A stretch of DNA of 64,000 nt, from NCBI GenBank assembly GCA_006176705.1, contig QRFJ01000006.1, positions 6,867,115-6,931,114 of the forward strand, written 5' to 3'. Positions 1 to 11,119 of the stretch are shown piece after piece. Made by a program: the position numbers and the translations under genes. The number at the start of each line of letters is the position of its first letter. Within the stretch, counting starts at the first letter, position 1. A model generated the notes under the pieces. The model did not search any database. It saw only the letters and a program-made list of their open reading frames with translations, and had not been told where the DNA came from. This stretch comes from Cocos nucifera. Its lineage: Eukaryota; Streptophyta; Magnoliopsida; Arecales; Arecaceae.

Positions 1-2432
1 ACTCAGTCCAAAAATCCTAACATACTAAAAATTCTATCATGTCCTCTCTATGTGGAGTTTTTTCATGAAATAAGTTTTTATGAAAATATAACTTTTAGAT
101 CTATGATTCCTATTTAGATCATATCTAAAAATAGGATATCCTTAGAGGTGAAAATCATAAGAGAAGAGAAGGATGAGGGAAAAGTAAAGTGCTGCAGGAT
201 CTTGTTCACCTTCACTCCAAAATTTTTTTCACCCAGAATTGATGCTCAAATACTCTAAAATTTTTACCACATAATTTTAAACCTTTCTTCTATAAGTACA
301 AAAATTTTCATAATTTATTAACATAAATACCATAAGTAAATTGCATAAAAAATGATAAGAATCGAGTGGTTGAGAGGTTTTAACCACTCACTTGATTTCA
401 AAAATCAAATGAGCCTCTTATCCTTATCCAACACTCCCTCCCTTGTATTTAACATGCAAAAGGACTCTCCTTCTATGTTCATATTTTATTTCTCAAAAAA
501 TATTTGGCAAACAAAAGGAAGGGTGTGGGAAGCAGAGTGGAAAAGTCAAAAATGATGGGCGTATGGGAGAATTTGAATTCAAACTTCATTTGACTTGATT
601 CTAATTGGTTTCAACTAAATCAATTAATCTAGACCTAATTAAACTAGGTTAAATCCAATCAAATTAGGCTTAGTCTAATCTAATAAAATTTTAATTAAAT
701 TAAAAATTAATTAGATATACGTTCTGATCAAATCAGGATCAAAACTTCCATAGCAATTAGGTCATCTCATGACCTGATCGGATCAAATCTAATTGAATCA
801 AATTTAATTAGACTTGATCAAATCCTCATCGCTCAATCAAATTAAGCTAATCAGTAATCAAATTGCTAATTAATCCTCCAAAAATATCTGAGTCCAAATC
901 GAATGGGTTCTGAGCAACAAAGTCCTATCAACATGAAACTCTTGAAGAGTTCTAAATCAGTGGAACTCTTAAACCCAGTATCCCAAATAAATCAAACTCT
1001 CAATTATAGAGTCCCAAACTAGTAAAACTCTTGATCAGAGAGTTCCAAATAAGTAGGATTCAGAGTTCTAGTCCAGTAGCACTTTTGATCACAGAGTCTC
1101 AATCCAGTGGGACTCTTAACCACAGTGTCCTAGATTATCAAGACTCATGATCAGAGAGTCCCAGACAAGTAGGACTCAGAGTCCCAATCCAGTAGGACTA
1201 TTGATCACAGAGTCTCAATCCAGTGGGACTCTTGACCATAGAGTCCCAGACCAATGAAAATCTTGATCAGAGAGTCCTAGACAAATAGGACTCAGAGTCC
1301 CAATCCAGTAGGACTCTTGATCACAGAGTCCTAGTTCAATGGTACTCTTAACCACAGTATCCTAAATTATCAGGACTCATGATGAAAGAGTCTCAAATAA
1401 GTAGGACTCAAAGTCTCAGTCTAGTAGGACTCTTGATCATAGAGTTTCAGTCTAGCAGAACTCTTGACCATAGAGTCCCAAACCAATGGAACTCTTGGTC
1501 AGCCATCAAATCAAGTAGAAACTTCTAATGTGTATAATCCCAAAGGTCTGAACCTAAATCGGTAGCATAGAAATCAATTTCTATACTAATCAAAGCGACC
1601 ATCTGCAATGGTATCCGATATTCGGATAGGTCGAATAATCACAATCACAATATTCAGAACCTACGCGAATATGATTGCCGTATAATTCATTCCTATGATC
1701 TCTGTATAATAGATGACTCAGGGTTAGATTGTCAACCCTAGAAAATACATCCATATCGTATCTCAAAGTAATTAGTCTCGTGACTCCTCACTAAGACTAC
1801 CCTAGCCAAAGTTTTGCTAAATTGAAACATAATTGAACACAGCTCCTAAAATCAGGAGTGGTCAATCCCATCTTGATACGCGCACCGACTCTACAAGTAC
1901 TTGACTGTGCTAAAAAATCTTTCATCACTGAATTAGAAATTCAAATAGTCCGACATCAAAATACAGTGAGTTGCTTGAAAGTCATCGTGGTGATCTCAGA
2001 TCAGAGGGATATTTATACCCATATTTCATCGAAGCTAATCTTGACAGGAGAAAAGTCTTGGAGTTAGTCATGTTCAGTGTAGATGTACCCATACATCTCA
2101 CTTGCATGCTATATCAATATCTCAATACTCCTTGGTTATGAGGACAATCAATCTATATGGCACACAATAACTTATACTTGATAGACGTTATCATCCTAAA
2201 TAACAACGTATCATTTAGTCGTGAACTATTTAAGGACTAAATGATAAATTCTCCTTTGCCGAATCTAGATAGTTCTAAGAACTTCATCACAATACAGAAA
2301 TTCATTAGAAGACAATAGAATTTATGATGAAAAATATCAAAATAATTTTTATTAATTTATAATTCATATACAATTATAAATATATGGTTCAACCGTCAAT
2401 AGACTGACGATTGGCTTTGGAACATATTTTCA
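1..2432 (-). repeat. Copia 3' LTR, truncated by the window edge
   Basis: It aligns along its whole length with 8689-11119. It ends with CA at 2431-2432, which is TG when read in element orientation, next to the purine tract. It differs from the right LTR by many scattered, mostly transition, changes, so the insertion is not recent. It contains its own copy of the GACTCTTGATCA-type minisatellite. Confidence 0.92.
950..1510. repeat. Minisatellite inside the Copia LTR
   Basis: Degenerate repeats of phrases such as AGTAGGACTCTTGATCAC, AGAGTCCCAGACAAGTAGG and CCAGTGGGACTCTTGACC alternate here with a higher-order period of roughly 90-130 bp. The same array is present at about 9610-10200 in the other LTR, so it belongs to the family and was duplicated at integration. 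Confidence 0.8.
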
Positions 2433-2448
2433 ATAATCTCCCACTTAG
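2433..2448 (-). other. Copia polypurine tract
   Basis: On the minus strand the sequence just before the 3' LTR reads AAGTGGGAGATTAT, a purine-rich run where the plus-strand primer of reverse transcription is expected. It abuts the inferred LTR edge at 2432. Confidence 0.65.
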
Positions 2449-2449
2449 A

Positions 2450-3142
2450 CTAAAGCCAATCGGTGCAGTACCTAATACCTATCTTTGACTTAAAGTCATC
2501 GAACTCCTTCTCCGTAATAGCTTTAGTGAATGGATCGATCAGATTCTCCTTTCCATCGATCTTCTGAAGGTCGACGTTATCTCGATCCATAATCTCTCGG
2601 ATAAGATGGTAGCGGTGTAGAATATGCTTCGTCCGCTGGTGTGCCTTTGGTTCTTTCGCCTGAGCAATGGCTTCAGAGCTATCGCAATAGAGCAGAATTA
2701 GACCATCAAGGAAGGATGCTACCCTAAGCTCGGTGATAAATTTTTTTAGCCACACTGCTTCTTTGGCAGCATCTGATGCAGCGACATACTCCACCTCATA
2801 AATTGAATCGACCATAGTGTGCTGCTTGGAACTCTTCCAGCAGACGATCCCACCATTAAAGATAAATATATATCCCGACACACTCTTGCTATCATCATGA
2901 TTGAACTAAAAACTGGAGTCTATGAATCCCATAAGTTTTAAGTCCGATTCATCATATACAAGCCACTGGTCCTTAGTATTTCTTAAATACTTTAAGATGA
3001 TTTTAACAACCTTCCAGTGATTCTTCCTTGGATTAGATTGGTATCTACTCACTACACCTAGTGAGTATGCCACATTTAGTTGCATACATATCATGGTGTA
3101 CATTATAGAATCCACTGCTGAAGCATATGGTATTTTATTCAT
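2450..3142 (-). pseudogene. Copia RNase H domain and RT C-terminal end (decayed)
   Basis: Two minus-strand open stretches (3142-2906 and 2881-2450) read as the end of a Copia polyprotein. The first holds the block NVAYSLGVVSRYQSNPRKNHW and ends in GFIDSSF. The second holds SIYEVEYVAASDAAKEAVWL, YCDSSEAIAQAKEP and KHILHRYHLIREIM. The acidic and histidine residues expected for RNase H (D in GFIDS, E in EVEY, D in YCDSS, H in KHI) are still present. The stretch ends with a stop just inside the 3' LTR border. Between the two stretches there is an in-frame break, so no functional enzyme is expected. Confidence 0.85.
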
Positions 3143-4149
3143 ACGCTCTCTGTCTAGAGGTGTTGTTGGACAATCCCTCTTTGAAAGAAAAATTTCATAG
3201 CCTATCGATAATAGCCTTTCTTAAAATTTTTCATGCTGAACTATTTCAGCACAGTATCAATGTACGTGGACTGGGACAACCCAAGTAACCTTTTAGATCT
3301 ATTTCTATAGATCGTCATCCCTAGGATGTAGGTCGTTATGGAGAACTGTGATGACAGTCAGATCTTTATTCATTATAATGTAGGGACATCATTCTCAATT
3401 AAGAGAATGTCATTCGCATACAATACTAGGAATATTATTGCTGAACTATTAGCCCAATTGTATATGTAGGGCTCCTCTTCGTTCTTAATGAAGCCGTATA
3501 TTTTGATTATTCTATGAAATCGTATGTTCCAGCTCTGAGATGCCTGCTTTAGTTCATAAATGGATCTCTGAAGCCTACACACCTTAGACTCATTTATGAA
3601 CGTAAAACTTTCAGGTTGTATCATATACACCTCTTCATCCAGCTCTCCATTTAGGAAAGCTATTTTTACATCCATCTACCAGATTTCATAGTTCAGATGG
3701 GCAGCTATGGCAAGCATTATCCAAATGAATTTAAGCATTACCATAGGAGAGAACGTCTCGTCATAGTCAATACCATAATGTTGACAATACCCCTTGGCAA
3801 CCAGACAGGCTTTATAGATCTCCACCTTTCCGTCTGTGCCTCTTTTTCTTTTGAAAATCTACTTACATCCTATGGATTTTATCCCTTCGGGTGGGTCAAC
3901 CAATGTCCATACATCATTGATCTTCATGGATTCTATCTTGAATTTCATGGTCTCAAGCCATTTCGCAGAGTCGGATCTCTGCATTGCATTCATATAGGTG
4001 ATTGAGTCTTGATCGTTCTCATCGAGTTCGATAAGATCCCCATTTCGGATCAGAAAATCATAGTATCTATTTGGTTGACGTGGTACTCTACCAGATCTTC
4101 TTAAGAATGCTTCTACAATGGGTTTTAGGTCTGATCTAATCAGATCCAA
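3143..4149 (-). pseudogene. Copia reverse transcriptase domain (decayed)
   Basis: Minus-strand translation gives, in order, ETMKFKIESMKINDVWTLVDPP, then across a frame break YDETFSPMV, then MDVKIAFLNGELDEEVYM, LQRSIYELKQASQSWN and FLVLYANDILLIEND. These are the standard Copia RT blocks. The catalytic YVDD box reads YAND, so one catalytic aspartate is replaced by asparagine. Stops and frameshifts separate the blocks at about 3690-3880 and 3150-3370. Known role of the family: copying element RNA into DNA inside the virus-like particle. Confidence 0.88.
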
Positions 4150-5204
4150 CTCAGGTACAACAACTCATGTCCGTTCTTCCACCTATCGTACTTCATCAAG
4201 ATCAACCTTGGAGATATTAGTTCCTTCACTAAGAAACTTTTTTTCCAAAAAGACTGTCTTAAAACTGACAAACACTTTTTGCTCATCAGCAAGGTAGAAG
4301 TAGTACCCTTTGGTTTCTTTTGGGTAACCTATAAAACTACACTTATCAGACCTAGGTCCAAGCTTGTCTGTCATCAAACATTTGCCGTAGGTCGAACACC
4401 CCCAAACCCTAAGATGTGAAAGCATTGGCTTACGCCCTATCCATATTTCATATAATATTTTATTAATAGATTTACTCAAAACCCTATTTAGAATGTAACA
4501 AACTGACTCAAGCGCATATCCCCATAGAGAGATCGACAAACCAGCAAACCCCATCATGAATCGAACCATGTCCAATGGGATCCAATTTTTTCTTTCAGAC
4601 ACACCATTATGTTGTGGTATTCCAGGAGGGATCCATTGAAAGAGAATTCCATTCTCCCAAAGATATATCAGAAACTCATTGAAAAGGTACTCACCCCCTC
4701 GGTCAAATCGAAGAGTTTTAATACTCTTTCCAGTTTGCTTTTCTACCTCATTTCAAAATAGTTTGAATATTTCAAATGACTTCGACTTATGCTTCATTAA
4801 ATAGATATACTCATACCTCGATAGGTCGTCTGTGAAGGTTATGAAGTAGAAATATCCACCTCTGGCACTTGAGCTCATGGGTCCATATACATCCAAATGT
4901 ACTAAACTCAAGAGTTCAGTAGCTCGTTCACCTTTTTCAGTAAAAGATGACTTTGGTCATCTTACCAAGAAGATAGGACTCACAGATATGAAGTGACACA
5001 ATCACTAACCTCAAAAAAATTTTCTTGAGCTAACCTGTTAATTCTATTCTTGTTAATATGACCTAGCCTATAGTGCCAAAGGTAGACATCAGACATATCA
5101 CTAATTCTAGGGCATTTACTGAAGGATTGAATCACGTTAACAGGCATAGAAAGTAAATAAATTATGTTATTCAATTGTCCAATCAAAATTGTAACACCAT
5201 TCAA
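4150..5204 (-). pseudogene. Copia integrase (GAG-pre-integrase, core and C-terminal parts, decayed)
   Basis: From 5204 leftwards the minus strand reads LWHYRLGHINKNRINRL, the pre-integrase histidine block. It continues to HLDVYGPMSSSARGGYFYF (first catalytic Asp), FDRGGEYLFNEF (second Asp) and QHNGVSERKN (Glu). The open stretch 4602-4183 continues with DMVRFMMGFAGLSISLWGYAL and RKPMLSHLRVWGCSTYGKC. This is classical Copia integrase. Frame breaks fall at about 4980, 4750 and 4610. It would insert the cDNA; in this copy it cannot be made intact. Confidence 0.88.
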
Positions 5205-5560
5205 AATGATATTACAAATTTTTTTTTATTGATATTTCAAAATCATTCACGGCCAAAAGGCCTAAAGAAATGACATTCAATAAAAAAGTTGGACAATAAT
5301 GACATTCATTAAGAATAACTTTATTTGAATTGATTACAAGATTTATGATTCTTAAAGCTAGAATTGGAACTTATCTTCCATCTCCAACATTCAGAAATCT
5401 CTCGCCTTGATCAAATCTCCTATTGACCTACAAGCCCTGCATAGAATTACAAATATGATAAGGGCTTCTAGTATCTAATACCTAGATAGTAGAATCAAAC
5501 AAGAAAAAATTGTAAGGTGTTATCATATAATTATCTTACCCAGCAATCGCTTGCTTCTTC
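5205..5560 (-). pseudogene. Copia protease/linker region (badly decayed)
   Basis: Between gag and integrase the minus strand gives short homologous patches such as HICNSMQGL, RRFDQGERFLNVGDG and CHYCPTFLLNVISLGLLA, interrupted by stops. They match the usual protease-to-GAG-pre-integrase spacer of Copia polyproteins. I do not see a convincing active-site D-S/T-G. Confidence 0.5.
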
Positions 5561-6402
5561 CTTGGTCTGTTCAGATCCAAGAAGGTAATGTACAGAGGAC
5601 AGTTCCTCTTCTAGTGCTCTTGCTTCTTGCAGAAGAAGCACTTTGCCTGGCTCTGATCGGGCTTGCACTTCTTGGTCTGACCTTGTGCAGTCATCCCAGC
5701 ATGCGACCGCACCTTCTTGTTTTTCTTCTTCTCGTTCTTCTTTCCTTTCTTAAAGGATCGACGATCAAAAGAAGACTCTCCCACTACATTCACCATCTCC
5801 TTGTGGAGTTGATGATCCTTCTCAAAGTATTGCAGCAACCCCAACAAGTCATGACAGTTCACTGCAAGCTTTGTCATTCTAAAATGAGTTAGGAAGGGAA
5901 GAAAGGATTTGGACAAAGAATTAAGGATCGCATCCTTACCGAACTGCTCGTGCAGGGGAAAGTCCAACTTGCTAAGGCGCTCAATTATTTCGATCATGTA
6001 CAATACATAATCAGTGACTAAGGCCCCATCCCTCATTCGAGCATTAAAAATGGCACAACTTATTTTGTGCCTTTCAACATCGTCCGACGTGCCAAAAGAG
6101 TCATTCAATATTTGAAGCATCTCCTATGGCTGGGCATTTTCAAACCTGCGACTGAACTCATCATTCATTACTGCCAGCATTATACATCGAATGATGGTGC
6201 GGTCATTGAGCCACTTCATATAAGTATCTCGGATTGCTCCCATAGCATTCAGGACTAGCTCCTCAGGTGCTCAATCCGTTACAACATAAAGGATCCGCTC
6301 ATGCTCCAGGATGATTTTCAACTTATGATACCAGCTATCGTAGTTGGATCCCATTAATTTGTCATGATCTAACAATGATCGAAGTGATAGGTTAGTGGCC
6401 AT
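5561..6402 (-). pseudogene. Copia gag with CCHC zinc knuckle (decayed)
   Basis: The start ATG is at 6402-6400 (MATNLSLRSLLDHDKLMGSNY). An in-frame stop follows after about 43 codons. The open part 6120-5611 covers the UBN2-type gag block (LNDSFGTSDDVERHKISCAI, LPFLTHFRMTKLAVNCHDLLG), a basic linker and the knuckle CFFCKKQEH. The knuckle is cut by TAG where family members have TGG (Trp) and then continues KRNCPLY, completing C-X2-C-X4-H-X4-C. Gag would form the particle and bind RNA. Confidence 0.85.
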
Positions 6403-8109
6403 GTCTGCACAAAAAAAAAATCAAACCTAATTAGTATATGAATTATTAATCATAAAGACTTGGACTTCAGTCTAAAGGTTCTTTCACTATTTTATACGAA
6501 TTGATAGCCTCTACCTCCAATTCGAAGAATTACTTTAATTTCTTAGTGGGTATTAGAATCCACATAGACTGCACATGAGCCCAACTTTGGTTGGTCAACC
6601 TATGTGGACCTATGGATAGATTTAAAATCAATTATTTTTTTAAATAACTTTTAGTAACATTGATTTTGCCCCATAGATCTAATCAGTAGGCTTTGGCCTC
6701 CACTGAAAAAGATTCGATTAGGTCCAACCATTAACATGACCATATTTGGTCTTATCTAACCAATAAATGATCAGACCCGACTTTGGTTGGCCAACCTAAC
6801 TACCATCAAAAAAACTTAACCAAATTATCATTTTATGAATAATAATTTTATTAGTCAATAATCACCAGGCCTTTGGGCCTCCAATGATCATTATACTAAC
6901 GAATCCATTATCACTCAACTTAATGGAAGGCTATAATTTAGTTATCTATATAACTATTTCATTTTTAAGAATCTAATAATTTTAGAGGATTTAGTTAGCT
7001 AATTCAAAAAAATTCAGCGAGTCAATTTCGATCCTCCCACTAACTTCACCAAGTCAGAAAAAAATCTAATCTAAGTTGGCATTAGGAGCACCTAAATCAG
7101 TCAGACTGATTTACCTAATAGATATGGGTGAGTTCGAATCATCAAGTGATCTAATCAAAATCTAACTCATCAGGATGGTCAGGCAAGCGAGATTAGTGGA
7201 AGGGATATGCCATTAACTTATCAAAGATCGAATCAGTGCGAGTAGCTCCCAATTAAAAATCATTGATCAAACTGCCAAACTTACCTTAGACACCATCCGA
7301 TTCATTAGTCTTAATTTGACCAACCTAGTAATTTCGGATTCGATCGCGTAGCTTTGAATCAAGTCTATTTGGTCCTTGTTAAAGGCATGGACTTGACCAA
7401 CTGCAACTATTGTAATTGAGTCTATAGAGTCCTTGACCTAATCTAAATTAACATTTAATTAGATTTGATCAATTACTATAAATTAGTCCATCTTTTAACT
7501 AATGTTAGGTCTAACCTAATTTATGGATCTAATTCAGCTAACCCAATAACCCAGAACTTTATGATTAATGACTTAGAGTCTTAATTCATAATTCTAAACA
7601 CTAAATCATTATACTTAATTTTTAATTAAGTTTATGGGCTAAGGGTTAGGGTTCGGTATTTCGAAAATATTTTTAATTTTGAAAGGTTCTTTATAACTTA
7701 GCATTCTTTACCAATTGAGTCGACTCATTTCAAAATTAAATTATCTCAATTCACAAATAATACTAGTTATAAGATTTAATCTGAAACTATGTACACTACA
7801 TAATCATGAAATCATGAATCAAATTTTATCTAATTATGCATTCATGATCATAAATTAGATTAAAGCTTAATATAATTAAATCATAAAAATATTAGATCAA
7901 ATCTAGTAATTTCATGATTAACGATATAGATTAGCAACGTACCAGGATAATCTTTTTACTGTAGGAGGTAAATCCTACGACAGGACAACCTACAATCCAT
8001 GCGATTTAAATTTTAATTTTTAGATCTAATTACTCTAATTATTAAATTAATATTTAGATTAAATTTAAATTATTAATCTAAATGTGCAAGCATATCATGT
8101 TTAAAGAAT
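6403..8109 (-). other. Copia untranslated leader between 5' LTR and gag
   Basis: These 1.7 kb lie between the primer binding site and the gag start. They are AT-rich with no supported coding region. Their place in the element makes them the 5' leader, which would hold packaging signals; none can be recognised by eye. Confidence 0.6.
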
Positions 8110-8125
8110 CTTGCTCTGATATCAA
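8110..8125 (-). other. Copia primer binding site (initiator tRNA-Met type)
   Basis: The minus strand reads TTGATATCAGAGCAAG directly inside the 5' LTR. It resembles the plant Copia consensus TGGTATCAGAGC, which pairs with the 3' end of initiator tRNA-Met, with a few substitutions. It fixes both the orientation and the LTR edge. Confidence 0.8.
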
Positions 8126-8126
8126 T

Positions 8127-11119
8127 TGAAGAAAATAGTGCAGGATTTGCTATGCTATTTTCAAAAAATATTTTAAAAATAGTAATGATATAGTAAAAAA
8201 TAATTAATCTAATTAATTATCTACTAATCATATTAGATTATTGAATTCTATATATTAGGATCTAAATATAATATACATGCATACATCAATAGATCTGAAA
8301 ATAAAACTATGTAATAAACTATTTACTATATCTACTTGTTTAGAATATAATATCTTTTTATGGATAGTTGATCATCATAATCTGAGTCCATCAGATAATA
8401 CTCTAGTATCATGTCATAGCCGCACATATGTCTGACCTCTACGATTGATCCATACGGAGCTTCTGATCCCGATCAGTCCCACTGAAGTGCTAGCACCTCA
8501 TCGGGGCCTTCAATGGCTGATCACGATCGATCCAATCGGTCATATACTTTTTAATTTTTTAGATATTTTAAAAAATTAAAATATAAATATTGAAGGATGA
8601 TGAAGATGTGTTTCAAATTTGGTGGTGATTCGATGCTCACAGCACTCGATCTCTTCACCCGAACCCAGATTCCCAAATTTAGGATTTCACTCAGCCCAAA
8701 AACCTGACACACTAAAAATCCTATCACGCCCTCTCTGTGTAGAGTTTTTCTATAAAATAAGCTTTCATGGAAAGATAACTTTTAGATCTATAATCTTTAT
8801 TTAGAATATATCTAAAAATAAGATATCCTTAGAGATGAAAATCATAAGAGAAGAAAGGGATAAGGGAAAAGTAAAGTGCTATAGGATCCTATTCACCTTC
8901 ACTCTGAGATTTTTTTTGCCCAGAATTGATGCCTAAATACTCTAAAATTTTTACCACATAATGCTAACTCTTTCTCCTACACACACAAAAATTTTCAAAA
9001 TTTATTGATGTGAATACCATGGAAAAACCATATAGAAAATGATAAAAATTGAGTGGTTAAGAGGTTTTAACCACTCACTTGATTTCAAAAATTAAATGAG
9101 CCTCTTATCCTTATCCAACGCCCCCTCCCTTATGTTTAATATGCAGAAGGACTCTCCTTCTCATGCATATTTTATTTCTTAAAAAATATTCGACAAACAA
9201 AAGAGAGGGTGTGGGAAGTAGAGTGAAAAAGTCAAAAATGATGGGCGCATGGGAGAATTTGAATTCAAACTTCATTTGATTTGGTCCTAATTAGTTTCAA
9301 CCAAATCAATTAATCTAGATCTAATTAAACCAGGTTAAATCCAACTAAATTAAACTTAGTCTAATTTAATAAAATTTTAATCAAATTAAAAATTAATTAG
9401 ATCTACGTCTTGATCAAATCAAGGTCAAAACTTTCATAGCGATTAGGTCATCTCATGACCTGATCGGATCAAATTCAATCGAATCAAATTCAATCGAACT
9501 TGATCGAATTTTCATCACTCAATTAAATTGAGCTAATCAACAATCAAATTACTAATTAATCCTTTAAAAATATCTGAGTCTAAATCAAATGGATTATTGG
9601 GCAACAGAGTCCTATCAACATGAAACTCTTGAAGAGTCCTAAACTAGTAGGACTCTTGAATCTAGTATTTCAAATGAATCAAACTCACGATCATAGAGTC
9701 TCAGACTAGTGAAACTTTTGATCAAAGAGTTCTAGATGAGTAGGACTCAGAGTTTTAGTTTAGTAGGACTCTTGATCATAGAGTTTCAATCCAGTGGAAA
9801 TCTTGACCATAGTATCCTAGATTATCAAGACTCATGATCAGAGAATCCCAGATAAGTAAGACTCAGAATTTTAGTTCAGTAGGACTCTTGATCATAGAGT
9901 TTTAGTCCAGTGAGATTCTTGACTATAGAGTCTCAGACCAATGAAACTCTTGATCAGAGAGTCTCAGACAAGTAGGACTCAGAGTCCCAGTCCAGTAGAA
10001 CTCTTGGTCACAGAGTCTCAGTCCAGTGGAACTCTTAACCATAGTATCCTAGATTATCAAGACTCATGATCAGAAAGTCCCAAATAAGTAGGACTCATAG
10101 TCTCAGTCCAGTAGGACTCTTGCTCATAGAGTTTCAGTCCAGTGAAACTCTTGATCATAGAGTTTCAGACCAATGAGACTCTTGATCAGCCATCAGATCA
10201 GATAGAAATTCCTAATGTGTGTAATTTCATAGGTCCGAACCTAAGTCGATAGCATAAAAATTAATTTCTATACTAATCGAAGTGATCATTTAGCAATGAT
10301 ATCCGATGTCCAGATAGGTCGAATAATCACAATCGCAATATTCAGAACCTACGTGAATATGATTACCGTATAATTCATTCCTATGACCTCTGTGTAATAG
10401 ATGACTCAGGGTTAGACTGTCAATCTTAGAAAATACATCCATATCGTGTCTCAAAGTAATTAGTCTCGTTACTCCTCACTAAGACTATCCTGATCAAGGT
10501 TTTGCTAACTTGAAATATAATTGAATATAGCTTTTGAAATTAAGAGTGGTCAATTCCATCTTGATACGCGCACCACTCCATAAGTACTTGACTGTGCTCA
10601 AAAATCTTTCATCACTGAATTAAAAATTCAGATAGTCCGACATCAAAATACAATGAGTTACTTGAAAGTCATCGTGGTGATCTCAGATCAGAGGAATATT
10701 TATACCTATATTCCATCGAAGCTAATCTTGATAGGAGAAAAGCTTCAGAATTGATCACGTTCAGTGCAGATGTACCCATACATCTCACTTGCATGCCATA
10801 TCAGTGTCTCAACACTCCTTGGTTATGAGGACAACCAATCTATATGGCACATAATGACCTATATTTGATAAACATTATCGTTCTAAGTAACAACGTATCA
10901 TTTGGGCATGAACTATTTAAGGACTAAATGACAAATCCTCCTTTGCCGAATCTAGATAGTCCTAAGAACTTCATCACAACACAGGAGTTTATTAGAAGAC
11001 AACAGAATTTATGATAAAAAATATCAAAATAATTTTTATTAATTTATAATTCATATACAATTATAAATATATGGCCCAACCATCAACAGACTGATGATTG
11101 ATTTTGGGATATATTCCCA
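8127..11119 (-). repeat. Copia 5' LTR, complete (2993 bp)
   Basis: It starts TGAAG at 8127 and ends CCCA at 11119, giving TG...CA ends in both readings. It aligns with 1-2432 from 8689 onward. It contains the second copy of the internal minisatellite at about 9610-10200. The LTR is more than half as long as the internal region (5.7 kb), which is large for Copia. Confidence 0.9.
9610..10200. repeat. Minisatellite inside the Copia LTR, second copy
   Basis: This is the counterpart of the array at 950-1510: repeated AGTAGGACTCTTGATCA and AGAGTCTCAGTCCAGTG phrases. Small differences between the two arrays accumulated after insertion. Confidence 0.8.

Larger units (their letters stand above)
1..11119 (-). 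mobile_element. Ty1/Copia LTR retrotransposon, minus orientation, left end off window
   Basis: The element reads right to left: 5' LTR 8127-11119, primer binding site next to 8127, decayed gag, protease, integrase, RT and RNase H, polypurine tract near 2440, and 3' LTR 1-2432. Position 1 of the window aligns with 8689 in the right LTR, so about 562 bp of the left LTR lie outside. The order IN before RT defines Copia. All coding parts carry stops and frame breaks, so this copy is dead. It sits inside the first transposase gene of the outer CACTA element: sequence directly right of 11119 is transposase-like. The expected 5-bp target duplication on the right would be ATGGG (11120-11124); the left copy cannot be seen. 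Lineage within Copia was not assigned. Confidence 0.93.
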
